Part shown: piece by piece, positions 21,905-32,859 of the stretch
How the letters are laid out: each line of letters begins with the position of its first letter
Position numbering within the stretch: position 1 is the first letter of the stretch
NCBI GenBank assembly: GCA_037976565.1
Contig: CP137685.1
Span: forward strand, 18,257,108 to 18,321,107
Direction: 5' to 3'
Length of the DNA stretch: 64,000 nucleotides
Origin: Mesocentrotus franciscanus
Taxonomy: Eukaryota; Echinodermata; Echinoidea; Camarodonta; Strongylocentrotidae
Notes under the pieces: model-generated
The model's input: only the letters and a program-made list of their open reading frames with translations
Told to the model about the DNA's origin: nothing
The model's database searches: none
Made by a program: the position numbers and the translations under genes

Positions 21905-22216
21905 TACCAAAAGTAGTTCCAAGATAGACGTATTCATTGACAACTTCTACAATATCATCATCAAATTTAAATATAGGAATTTTTTCGAACTTTACCACGA
22001 GAAAATACAACAACTTTGGTTTTAGCCGTGTTGACTTTAAGAAACCATTTTTTTTTTACAGTAATCAGATACCGCATCAACAGCAAGTTGAAGATCACTT
22101 TCAGTTTGTGCAAGAACTATTGAATCGTCTGCATACAGTAACGTAAAAAGCCTGAGATATACATCTATACCGTTTTGATACGCAGCTGCATCAATTTTGT
22201 CAGGTACAATATCTAT
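21905..22216 (-). pseudogene. Non-LTR reverse transcriptase fragment (right half)
   Basis: Minus strand encodes IDIVPDKIDAAAYQNGIDVY, LRLFTLLYADDSIVLAQTE (motif C, YADD) and KVNTAKTKVVVFSRGK. After a frameshift near 21975 it gives FDDDIVEVVNEYVYLGTTFG. The 5' edge is ATAGATAT (22209-22216), the same 8 bp as at 9416-9423, and the frame there (ATA GAT AT) continues that of the left half. It is the missing continuation of the RT at 8933-9423, in opposite orientation and 12.8 kb away. Confidence 0.85.
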
Positions 22217-22969
22217 GGTGCCAGGTAAAAATGTCAGAGGAAAAAATGTCGGAGGTAAAAATGTCGGAGGTAAAAATGTCGGAGGTAAAAATGTCGGAGG
22301 TAAAAATGTCGGAGGTAAAAATGTCGGAGGTAAAAATGTCAGAGATACAAAAAAAATGTCAGGTACAAAAAAAAATGTAGGGGTAAACATTGGTGCCATC
22401 ATAATATCTCAGCACTTAATCACACAAACTGTCGAGACGTAAGCTTCTGGGCTAGTCTATTATATTTATAAATGACTGCGTATTGTACTTCGTACATGTC
22501 CTGAGGATAATACAATGTGGAAAATAAATTTGAAACTTATATTTTGTGATCAGGTTTGCATATATTAATTTCTATCATTTTTCGATATTTTAAATTGGTT
22601 GATGTTTTAATGTTTATTTGGTTTTGAAAAGGTAGGCCTAAGTACATAGAATATTAAGATTGAATGAGATAAAAACAGGGAATCAGTTATAAAGATCGCA
22701 CAGAAATTCCACAAATTCAGTAACTATACCCATCTTCATGTCCATCTCAGCAAAAGACTGTTATGACAAGAAAACATTAATAAAAAGACACGGATGCTTT
22801 GTCCCCTTCATCAATACTTTATTACAAAAGTTTAACAAACAATATCAAAGCTTCGCTTGAAGAATGTCTGATAGTAGGCCTACAAGCAGGGTGTCTCTAA
22901 AGGGGTGGGGTGACACCCCCCACCTGTCCGGATTTTGTCGGTAAAATTGCGCTACCGTCGGGAAAAATG

Positions 22970-23175
22970 AGAAAAGGGGGAGGGGAAAAAAGAGAGGGAA
23001 AGGGAAAGAAAAGAAAAAAGGAAAAGAAAGGAAAGAGAAAGGAAAGAAAGAGAAAAAAGAAAAAGAGGAAGGAGATGAAAGGAAGGAAGGCAAGGAAAAG
23101 AGAGAAAAGAAAGAAAAGGAGAAAAGGAAAAAAAAAAGAAGAAAAAAGAAACAAAAGAAACGGGGGATGAAAGAG
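22970..23175. repeat. Polypurine tract
   Basis: Almost pure A/G on the plus strand; counterpart of 13505-13790. Confidence 0.9.
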
Positions 23176-23399
23176 AAGAGAGAGAGGAGGGGTTGGAGTA
23201 AGAGAGAGAGGGGGTTGTTGGGTGGAGTCGCCTCGTCGAGAGAGCAAGAAAGATACGCATAGATATGTTGCTGTGTCGGATCAGCTATGTCGGTATTCTT
23301 GCTCGATCATCGTGTACTATATCAATGCAGAAGTTTGAAGTCGGTGAGATGTATTATGCCGGTCGGCCGGCAAATTTGTTGTGACTTTTTATCAGACAA

Positions 23400-24830
23400 A
23401 GTAAAACTTTTTGAAATTCAGAAAATGATTAAGAGTCGAGAACGGTACAACGAATCGTCTTCTTTCTCTAATGATTTAATGAAACGACAAAGCTTTCACG
23501 CTTCGCGCGGGAGGGGCGAAAATGAATTCAAACAAGGATTAAGAACAATAATTTAATGAAACATCAATGCTTTCGCGCTTCGAGCGGGAGGGGCGGAAAT
23601 GAATTCAGAAAAGGATTAAGAGTAGAGAATGGTACAACGAATCGTCTTCTTTCTCTAATGATTTAATGAAGCTTTCACGCCTCGCGCGGGAGGGGCAAAA
23701 ATGAATTCAAACAAGGATTAAGAATAATAATTTAATGAAACATCAATGCTTCCGCGCTTCGCGCGGGAGGAGGGAAACTGAATTCAGAAAAGGATTAAGA
23801 GTAGAGAATGGTACAACGAATCGTCTTCTTTCTCTAATAATTTAATGAAACGTCAAAGCTTTCACGCTTCGCGCGGGAGGGGCGAAAATGAATTCAAACG
23901 AGGATTAAGAGTAATAATTTAATGAAACTTCAATGCTTTCGTGCTTCGTGCGGGAGGGGCGAAAATAAATTTAAAGAAGGATTACGAGTAATAATTAAAT
24001 AAAACGCCAAAGCTTTTGCGCTTTGCGCGGGAGGGGCGAAAATGAATTCAAACAAGGATCAAGAGTAATAATTATTTAATGAAACATCAATGCTTTCGCG
24101 CGGGAGGGGGGGGGGTAACTGAATTCAGACAAGGATTAAGAGTACCGAACGGTACAACGAATCGTCTTCTTTCTCTAATGATTTAATGAAACGTCATAGC
24201 TTCCGCGCTTCGCTAGGGAGGGGCGAAACAACTTAAACAAGAATTAAGAGTCGCGAACGGTACAACGAATCGTCTTCTTTCTCTAATAATTTAATGAAAC
24301 GTCAAAGCTTTCAAGCTTCGCGCGGGAGGGGCGAAAATGAATTCAAGCAAGGATTAATAGTAATAATTTAATGAAACTTCAATGCTTTCGCGCTTCGTGC
24401 GGGAGGGGCGAAAATGAATTCAAACAAGGATTACGTGTAATAATTTAATGAAACATCAAATCTTCCGGGCTTCGCGCGGGAAGGGGGGAAACTGTATTCA
24501 GATGAGTACTAAGAGTAGAGAAAGGTACAACGAATCGTCTTCTTTCTCTAATAATTTAATGAAACGTCATAGCTTCCGCGCTTCGCGTGGGAGGGGCGAA
24601 ACAAGAATTAAAAGTCGGGAACGGTACAACGAATATCGTCTTTTCTCATAATTTAATGAAACGTTAAAGCTTCCGTGCTTCGCGCGGGAGGGGGGAACTG
24701 AGTACAGACAAGGATTACTGAGGGTCGAGAACCGTACAACGAATCGTCTTCTTTCCCTAATAAATTAATGAAAAGACAAAGCTTCCGCGCCTCCCGCAGG
24801 AGGGGGAAACCATCCCCTCCCTGCACCCAC
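23400..24830. repeat. Long-unit GC/AT minisatellite of right arm
   Basis: Irregular tandem array. Modules are TTTAATGAAACGTCAAAGC, TTCGCGCGGGAGGGGCGAAA, ATGAATTCAAACAAGGATTA and GGTACAACGAATCGTCTTCT, joined in long and short unit forms. Modules are well conserved while their order varies, which indicates unequal exchange. Confidence 0.85.
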
Positions 24831-25129
24831 CCCCTAGGGAGCGCGCTATGTAACTGATTTGCACGCTTCGCGTGCTCACTACCACCTAAAATAAAATCCT
24901 AGCAACGCGCCTGATAGTTCGTAGGAAAAATAATTTAGCCCCCGTCCCCGGGTTTATACGGTTAAATTTGTAGACATTGGGCTATTGGCATTATTATAGT
25001 TGTCGGTAATTGGTGGCTAGTTTTGTCGGTAATCGGTGGCCTCTACCCCCCACTGAAAAAGGTCTAGCGACGCCCCTGCCTACATGTGGTAAACGTTGAG
25101 ACATATCTACCCAGTATTTTTTCATGTGC

Positions 25130-28100
25130 AATTTCCAAATTAAGAATGATAGCGCGTCCCGGTTGATATCATGGTGTAAGGCACGTCGTCCTCAACACGT
25201 ACATGTAATTGGTTCATCTGTCCAATTCGTAGTTTTCGAGTAAATGGCAATTTTATGTTTAGAGGTGAAAAAGGCGCGTATTAGGCCTTTTGAGACGTTT
25301 TTTCGTTTTTCACCCAAATGGCTATAATTTCCAAATTAAGAATGATAGCGCGTCCCGGTTGATATCATGGTGTAAGGCACGTCGTCCTCAACACGTACAT
25401 GTAATTGGTTCATCTGTCCAATTCGTAGTTTTCGAGTAAATGGCAATTTTATGTTTAGAGGTGAAAAGGCGCGTATTAGGCCTTTTGAGACGTTTTTTCG
25501 TTTTTCACCCAAATGGCTATAATTTCCAAATTAAGAATGATAGCGCGTCCCGGTTGATATCATGGTGTAAGGCACGTCGTCCTCAACACGTACATGTAAT
25601 TGGTTCATCTGTCCAATTCGTAGTTTTCGAGTAAATGGCAATTTTATGTTTAGAGGTGAAAAGGCGCGTATTAGGCCTTTTGAGACGTTTTTTTCGTTTT
25701 TCACCCAAATGGCTATAATTTCCAAATTAAGAATGATAGCGCGTCCCGGTTGATATCATGGTGTAAGGCACGTCGTCCTCAACACGTACATGTAATTGGT
25801 TCATCTGTCCAATTCGTAGTTTTCGAGTAAATGGCAATTTTATGTTTAGAGGTGAAAAGGCGCGTATTAGGCCTTTTGAGACGTTTTTTCGTTTTTCACC
25901 CAAATGGCTATAATTTCCAAATTAAGAATGATAGCGCGTCCCGGTTGATATCATGGTGTAAGGCACGTCGTCCTCAACACGTACATGTAATTGGTTCATC
26001 TGTCCAATTCGTAGTTTTCGAGTAAATGGCAATTTTATGTTTAGAGGTGAAAAGGCGCGTATTAGGCCTTTTGAGACGTTTTTTCGTTTTTCACCCAAAT
26101 GGCTATAATTTCCAAATTAAGAATGATAGCGCGTCCCGGTTGATATCATGGTGTAAGGCACGTCGTCCTCAACACGTACATGTAATTGGTTCATCTGTCC
26201 AATTCGTAGTTTTCGAGTAAATGGCAATTTTATGTTTAGAGGTGAAAAGGCGCGTATTAGGCCTTTTGAGACGTTTTTTCGTTTTTCACCCAAATGGCTA
26301 TAATTTCCAAATTAAGAATGATAGCGCGTCCCGGTTGATATCATGGTGTAAGGCACGTCGTCCTCAACACGTACATGTAATTGGTTCATCTGTCCAATTC
26401 GTAGTTTTCGAGTAAATGGCAATTTTATGTTTAGAGGTGAAAAGGCGCGTATTAGGCCTTTTGAGACGTTTTTTCGTTTTTCACCCAAATGGCTATAATT
26501 TCCAAATTAAGAATGATAGCGCGTCCCGGTTGATATCATGGTGTAAGGCACGTCGTCCTCAACACGTACATGTAATTGGTTCATCTGTCCAATTCGTAGT
26601 TTTCGAGTAAATGGCAATTTTATGTTTAGAGGTGAAAAGGCGCGTATTAGGCCTTTTGAGACGTTTTTTCGTTTTTCACCCAAATGGCTATAATTTCCAA
26701 ATTAAGAATGATAGCGCGTCCCGGTTGATATCATGGTGTAAGGCACGTCGTCCTCAACACGTACATGTAATTGGTTCATCTGTCCAATTCGTAGTTTTCG
26801 AGTAAATGGCAATTTTATGTTTAGAGGTGAAAAGGCGCGTATTAGGCCTTTTGAGACGTTTTTTCGTTTTTCACCCAAATGGCTATAATTTCCAAATTAA
26901 GAATGATAGCGCGTCCCGGTTGATATCATGGTGTAAGGCACGTCGTCCTCAACACGTACATGTAATTGGTTCATCTGTCCAATTCGTAGTTTTCGAGTAA
27001 ATGGCAATTTTATGTTTAGAGGTGAAAAGGCGCGTATTAGGCCTTTTGAGACGTTTTTTCGTTTTTCACCCAAATGGCTATAATTTCCAAATTAAGAATG
27101 ATAGCGCGTCCCGGTTGATATCATGGTGTAAGGCACGTCGTCCTCAACACGTACATGTAATTGGTTCATCTGTCCAATTCGTAGTTTTCGAGTAAATGGC
27201 AATTTTATGTTTAGAGGTGAAAAGGCGCGTATTAGGCCTTTTGAAACGTTTTTTCGTTTTTCACCCAAATGGCTATAATTTCCAAATTAAGAATGATAGC
27301 GCGTCCCGGTTGATATCATGGTGTAAGGCACGTCGTCCTCAACACGTACATGTAATTGGTTCATCTGTCCAATTCGTAGTTTTCGAGTAAATGGCAATTT
27401 TATGTTTAGAGGTGAAAAGGCGCGTATTAGGCCTTTTGAGACGTTTTTTTCGTTTTTCACCCAAATGGCTATAATTTCCAAATTAAGAATGATAGCGCGT
27501 CCCGGTTGATATCATGGTGTAAGGCACGTCGTCCTCAACACGTACATGTAATTGGTTCATCTGTCCAATTCGTAGTTTTCGAGTAAATGGCAATTTTATG
27601 TTTAGAGGTGAAAAGGCGCGTATTAGGCCTTTTGAGACGTTTTTTCGTTTTTCACCCAAATGGCTATAATTTCCAAATTAAGAATGATAGCGCGTCCCGG
27701 TTGATATCATGGTGTAAGGCACGTCGTCCTCAACACGTACATGTAATTGGTTCATCTGTCCAATTCGTAGTTTTCGAGTAAATGGCAATTTCATGTTTAG
27801 AGGTGAAAAGGCGCGTATTAGGCCTTTTGAGACATTTTTTCGTTTTTCACCCAAATGGCTATAATTTCCAAATTAAGAATGATAGCGCGTCCCGGTTGAT
27901 ATCATGGTGTAAGGCACGTCGTCCTCAACACGTACATGTAATTGGTTCATCTGTCCAATTCGTAGTTTTCGAGTAAATGGCAATTTTATGTTTAGAGGTG
28001 AAAAGGCGCGTATTAGGCCTTTTGAGACGTTTTTTCGTTTTTCACCCAAATGGCTATAATTTCCAAATTAAGAATGATAGCGCGTCCCGGTTGATATCAT

Positions 28101-28599
28101 GGTGTAAGGCACGTCGTCCTCAACACGTACATGTAATTGGTTCATCTGTCCAATTCGTAGTTTTCGAGTAAATGGCAATTTTATGTTTAGAGGTGAAAAG
28201 GCGCGTATTAGGCCTTTTGAGACGTTTTTTCGTTTTTCACCCAAATGGCTATAATTTCCAAATTAAGAATGATAGCGCGTCCCGGTTGATATCATGGTGT
28301 AAGGCACGTCGTCCTCAACACGTACATGTAATTGGTTCATCTGTCCAATTCGTAGTTTTCGAGTAAATGGCAATTTCATGTTTAGAGGTGAAAAGGCGCG
28401 TATTAGGCCTTTTGAGACATTTTTTCGTTTTTCACCCAAATGGCTATAATTTCCAAATTAAGAATGATAGCGCGTCCCGGTTGATATCATGGTGTAAGGC
28501 ACGTCGTCCTCAACACGTACATGTAATTGGTTCATCTGTCCATCCGTAGTTTTCGAGTAAATGGCAATTTCATGTTTAGAGGTGAAAAAGGCGCGTATT
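25130..28599 (+). repeat. Homogeneous 195-bp satellite array
   Basis: About 18 head-to-tail units with almost no divergence, from TTTCCAAATTAAGAATGATAGC into the scaffold gap at 28600. Unit starts (ATGGCAATTT) are at 25244, 25440, 25635, 25831, 26026 and then every 195 bp to 27391, then 27587 to 28561. Rare variants are an extra A in the first and last units, T7 instead of T6 in the units at 25635 and 27391, and a paired C and A change in the units at 27782 and 28367. The 64-codon frame repeated in every unit exists because 195 is divisible by 3. Confidence 0.95.
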
Positions 28600-29099
28600 N
28601 NNNNNNNNNNNNNNNNNNNNNNNNNNNNNNNNNNNNNNNNNNNNNNNNNNNNNNNNNNNNNNNNNNNNNNNNNNNNNNNNNNNNNNNNNNNNNNNNNNNN
28701 NNNNNNNNNNNNNNNNNNNNNNNNNNNNNNNNNNNNNNNNNNNNNNNNNNNNNNNNNNNNNNNNNNNNNNNNNNNNNNNNNNNNNNNNNNNNNNNNNNNN
28801 NNNNNNNNNNNNNNNNNNNNNNNNNNNNNNNNNNNNNNNNNNNNNNNNNNNNNNNNNNNNNNNNNNNNNNNNNNNNNNNNNNNNNNNNNNNNNNNNNNNN
28901 NNNNNNNNNNNNNNNNNNNNNNNNNNNNNNNNNNNNNNNNNNNNNNNNNNNNNNNNNNNNNNNNNNNNNNNNNNNNNNNNNNNNNNNNNNNNNNNNNNNN
29001 NNNNNNNNNNNNNNNNNNNNNNNNNNNNNNNNNNNNNNNNNNNNNNNNNNNNNNNNNNNNNNNNNNNNNNNNNNNNNNNNNNNNNNNNNNNNNNNNNNN
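28600..29099. other. Assembly gap (500 N)
   Basis: Exactly 500 N, a typical placeholder for unknown length. The 195-bp array ends inside it and the 2.2-kb tandem array emerges from it. Confidence 0.99.
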
Positions 29100-30543
29100 T
29101 TCCCATAGGGTTGTATTCAAACGATTGACATTCTTCTCCCATATAGCTATAACACGCAAAATTAGGCATTTTAATTCATTGTTTGTGATTGTATATGATA
29201 ATATGTTATAATAGTCGAAGAAGATCATAAAATCAAATTTAAAACGACGGCAAAAAAAAAAAAAAAATGACCCACCAGGAATCGAACTTGGGTCGCCGGA
29301 ATGGGAGGCAAGTGCTATGACCACTATACCAAAATAATCCACATAGACATTACACGTGAACGGAAATAGAATTCTCAAATCCCACTTTGCAAGTGAAATA
29401 TGAGCATGATCTGGCATCTGATCGAAAATAAAGGGCACACTTGTGATAGCTTATTGTCTCAGCTACAACATACTGAAGCTCAGCGAAAACAAGCTAAAAC
29501 GACGGAGATATTGTCATGAAAGACGGGAATGTAGAATCCAGTTTTGAGAAAAGTCATGTCCCATAGAGAATACACGCAAAATGTGAAAATTGACATGCCT
29601 CCTTTAATCGCAAAATACGCCATGATGCCTTTGTCAAAACAAAATCGTGTTAACTGCATTTGTAGAGAATTGTCTCAGCTAGAACATATCAAAATTTCAG
29701 CACCGATCAATCATTTACAGAGATACAATCAATTTTCCAAAAAATGCTGACGTCATAATATGCAAATTGAAATTTTGAGTTCAGAGGCAATTATGATGAC
29801 GTCATGAGTTAATTGAGGATCAAAATGAGACATGAAATCATATTCGACTCATACTCTATCCAAATATGAAAAAAATTGGGAGTTCCCATCGATTCTGAAG
29901 AGTTGCAATGAATTTTGTATAGGCATGTTTTTGCCCATGTATTGTGGATACAGATAGCGCAGTCCGCGCGTGCTGTCATATTGACGCTCATTGCGTTATT
30001 ACATGGTCAGAAAAAAAGTGAACAAGGTATCAAAATGTTTGGAAAAATATGCCAAATATGATGACAGAGAAAATTGGCGATTCTATGTTGCAAAATGCCA
30101 AACGCGCGAAAACGCACGCGCATGCGCGCGTGCGCGTTTTTTGCAAAATGCTAAAATGGCCTGAAACGTACTCTAACGAATAAAAAGTGATTTTGAACAT
30201 TTGAAATTTGCGCAGCGCTCACGCGCGACGTACGCATGTGCGCGCGTTTTTTGACCTGAAATTGACCGACGGATATTGACCTTGGATCATGATAAATATG
30301 AATGAGAAATGACTTTCCGCGAAGATATGATCATGAGTTGAAAGTACCAAAAAACACAAATGGCGCCTGATGACGTCATGAAGACCTGATGACCTTGAAA
30401 ATGTTCCTGTCACGTCTCATGACAATGACCTATGACTGTGCCAAATTGAAAGAAATTGACTGTACCGATCTTGAGTTATCCTGAACAAAAAAAGGGGGGA
30501 GAAATAAATAAAAACTAGAAATGTAATTCGTCATGAGGACGAA
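29100..30543. mobile_element. 2.2-kb tandem element, unit 0 (left part in gap)
   Basis: First visible unit of the array. It contains the tRNA-like sequence, CRE/octamer block, a 24-bp alternating purine-pyrimidine tract (30113-30136) and the TGATGACCTTGAAAATGTT tail block. It ends at the hairpin junction GTAATTCGTCATGAGGACGA. Confidence 0.8.
29268..29341 (-). pseudogene. tRNA-Gly(CCC)-like sequence, copy 1
   Basis: Minus-strand 74 nt with box A-like GGTATAGTGG, an anticodon loop CTCCCAT (T33 and CCC anticodon in place) and box B AGTTCGATTCC, with a T-arm of four pairs out of five. The acceptor and anticodon stems do not pair well, so it is a tRNA-derived pseudogene or SINE-like head rather than a working tRNA. 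A run of about 15 T follows it directly, the form of an RNA polymerase III terminator. Confidence 0.7.
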
Positions 30544-32859
30544 TTAGGTGGTCTGTTATGTAATCTGAATAACTGATCTTGTAGAAAATTGTCTTAGCTA
30601 CAACATATCAAAATTTGGAAGAAAACGATCCATATTTACAGAGATACAATCAATTTTCCATAAATATGCTGACGTCATAATATGCAAATTCGTATTTTGA
30701 GTTCCAAGGCCAAAGGGCAAAGGGCAGAGCTATAGAAAATTAAGGAACATTACAAGACATAATAGAAGGAGAACGAGAACCAGAGGCGGAGAGGTAGAGG
30801 GTGTGAGAGAGAAGAAAAGAGAAGGGCAGAGGCAGAGGGAGACAGAGCAAGAGAATAAGAGGGAGGCAAGGCAAGAGGTCGAGGTAGAGGAGGCAGAGGG
30901 AGAGGGTAAAAGAGTAGAGAGAGATATATATGCAGAGACAGAGCAAGAGAAGGAGAGGGGCAAAATAAGAGAGAGAAGGAAACAGAGCAAGAGAGAGGAG
31001 AAAGAGAGAGATGCAATGAGAACGATGCATTCAATATATCCAGCATAAATAGAATTTAATATAGAGAAAGAGAGAAGTATAGACAAGTAAACAATTCTAT
31101 GTCCACGGGAGAGACGTAAACATGCATATACCTGGGCTGAATAACTGAAAAGTAAAACGTCTGGGAAGGAGACTAGCAAGGTGATTTGATATTGTAGCAG
31201 AGTTGGGAGATAAACCCTATATTAGGTTTATACACGACAAGGAACCAGATTTCCCATAGGGTTGTACTCAAACGATTGACATTCTTCTCCCATAGATATA
31301 ACACGCAAAATTAGGCATTTTATTACATTGTTTGTGATTGTATATGATAATATGTTATAATAGTCGAAGAAGATCATAAAATCAAATTTAAAACGACGGC
31401 AAAAAAAAAAAAAAAAATGACCCACCAGGAATCGAACTTGGGTCGCCGGAATGGGAGGCAAGTGCTATGACCACTATACCAAAATAATCCACATAGACAT
31501 TACACGTGAACGGAAAATGGAATTCTCAAATCCCACTTTGCAAGTGAAATATGAGCATGATCCCGGCATCTGATCGAAAAATAAAGGGCACACTTGTGAT
31601 AGCTTATTGTCTCAGCTACAACATACTCGAAGCTCAGCGAAAACAAAACTAAAACGACGGAGATATTGCTCGCGAAAGACGGGAATGTAGAATCCAGTTT
31701 TGAGAAAAGTCATGTCCCATAGAGAATACACGCAAAATGTGAAAAATTGACATGCCTCCTTTAATCGCAAAAATACGCCATGATGCCTTTGTCAAAATGA
31801 AAATCGTGGTGACTGCATTTGTAGAAAATTGTCTCAGCTAGAACATATCAAAATTTGGAAGAAAATCGATCAATATTTACAGAGATACAATCAATTTTCC
31901 AAAAATGCTGACGTCATAATATGCAAATTGAAATTTTGAGTTCGAGGCCATTATGATGACGTCATGAGTTAATTGAGGATCAAATGAGACATGAAATCAT
32001 ATCTCCGACTCATAATCTATCCAAATATGAAAAAAATTGGGAGTTCCATCCATTCTGAAGAGTTACAATGAATTTGTATAGGCATGTTTTTGCCCATGTA
32101 TTGTGGATACAGATAGCGCAGCCGTGCTGTTAAATTTGACGGACGCTCATTGCGTTATTACTGGTCAGAAAAAGTGAACAAGGTATCAAAATGCTTGGAA
32201 AAATATGCCAAATATGATGACAGAGAAAATTGGCGATTCTATGTTGCAAATGCCAGAACGCGCGAAAACGCGCGCATGCGCGCGTGCGCGTTTTTTTGCA
32301 AAATGCTTAAAATGGCCTGAAACGTACTCATTTGAATAAAAGTGATTTTGAGCAGTTTGAAATTTTGCGCGCGCTCACGCGCGGACGTACGCATGTGCGC
32401 GCGTTTTTTGACCTGAAATTGACCGGACGGATATTGACCTTGATCATGATAAATATGAATGAGAAATGACTTTCCGTTATGAAGATATGATCATGAGTTG
32501 AAAGTACAAAAAAACACAAAATGGCGCCTGGATGACGTCATGAAGACCTGATGACCTTGAAAATGTTCCTGTCACGTCTCATGACAATGACCTATGACTG
32601 TGCCAAAATTGAAAGAAATTGACTGTACCGATCTTAAGTTATCCTCTGAACAAAAAAGGGGGGAGAAATAAATAAAAATAAATAATAATAATAATAAATA
32701 AAGAAAGAAAATTCTGACAAAAACAATAGGTGATCTGTCGATTCCGACAGACCACCTAATAAATAATAATAATAAATAAAGAAAATTCTGACAAAAACAA
32801 TAGGTGATCTGTCGATTGACAGACCACCTATTAGAAATGTAATTCGTCATGAGGACGAA
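30544..32859. mobile_element. 2.2-kb tandem element, unit 1
   Basis: Starts TTAGGTGGTCTGT. Order: CRE+octamer block (near 30670), GA-rich block (30765-31020), AACGTCTGGGAAGG block, tRNA-like, second CRE+octamer block (near 31910), CG-alternating tract (32269-32290), tail block. The right end has two copies of the AGGTGATCTGTCG...CGACAGACCACCT hairpin, about 80 bp apart. Confidence 0.85.
31418..31491 (-). pseudogene. tRNA-Gly(CCC)-like sequence, copy 2
   Basis: Identical 74-nt core to copy 1, followed by a poly-T run on the minus strand. Confidence 0.7.

Larger units (their letters stand above)
22217..24830. mobile_element. Right long inverted arm of composite foldback-like element
   Basis: Reverse complement of 12650-14502 with a longer outer minisatellite. 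Order: GGTGCCAGG plus 15-bp units (22217-22380), conserved block (22385-22860), purine tract (22970-23175), unique block (23180-23400), and GCTTCGCGCGGGAGGGG / CGAATCGTCTTCTTTCTCTA minisatellite (23400-24830). Outside it, 24840-25100 retains phrases of the same family (TAGTTCGTAGGAAAAA). Confidence 0.8.

Noticed and set aside
25440..28549. A 64-codon frame repeated in every 195-bp unit (begins MAILCLEV)
   Set aside because: The period is divisible by 3, so any open unit repeats the frame. No ribosomal or splice context, and no family resemblance.
25130..28599. CRISPR-like regular array
   Set aside because: Units are contiguous 195-bp copies without variable spacers, and the genome is eukaryotic.
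29268..29341. Functional tRNA-Gly gene
   Set aside because: Acceptor and anticodon stems do not pair adequately, although box B and the anticodon loop are good.
28458..29438. Long frames crossing the first N gap (and 46918-47562 at the second)
   Set aside because: Length comes from N codons.
30380..30410. Hammerhead-ribozyme-like phrase CTGATGACCTTGAAAATG in each 2.2-kb unit
   Set aside because: CTGATGA and GAAA are present, but no stem II can form in the 4 nt between them and no cleavage-site stem is evident.
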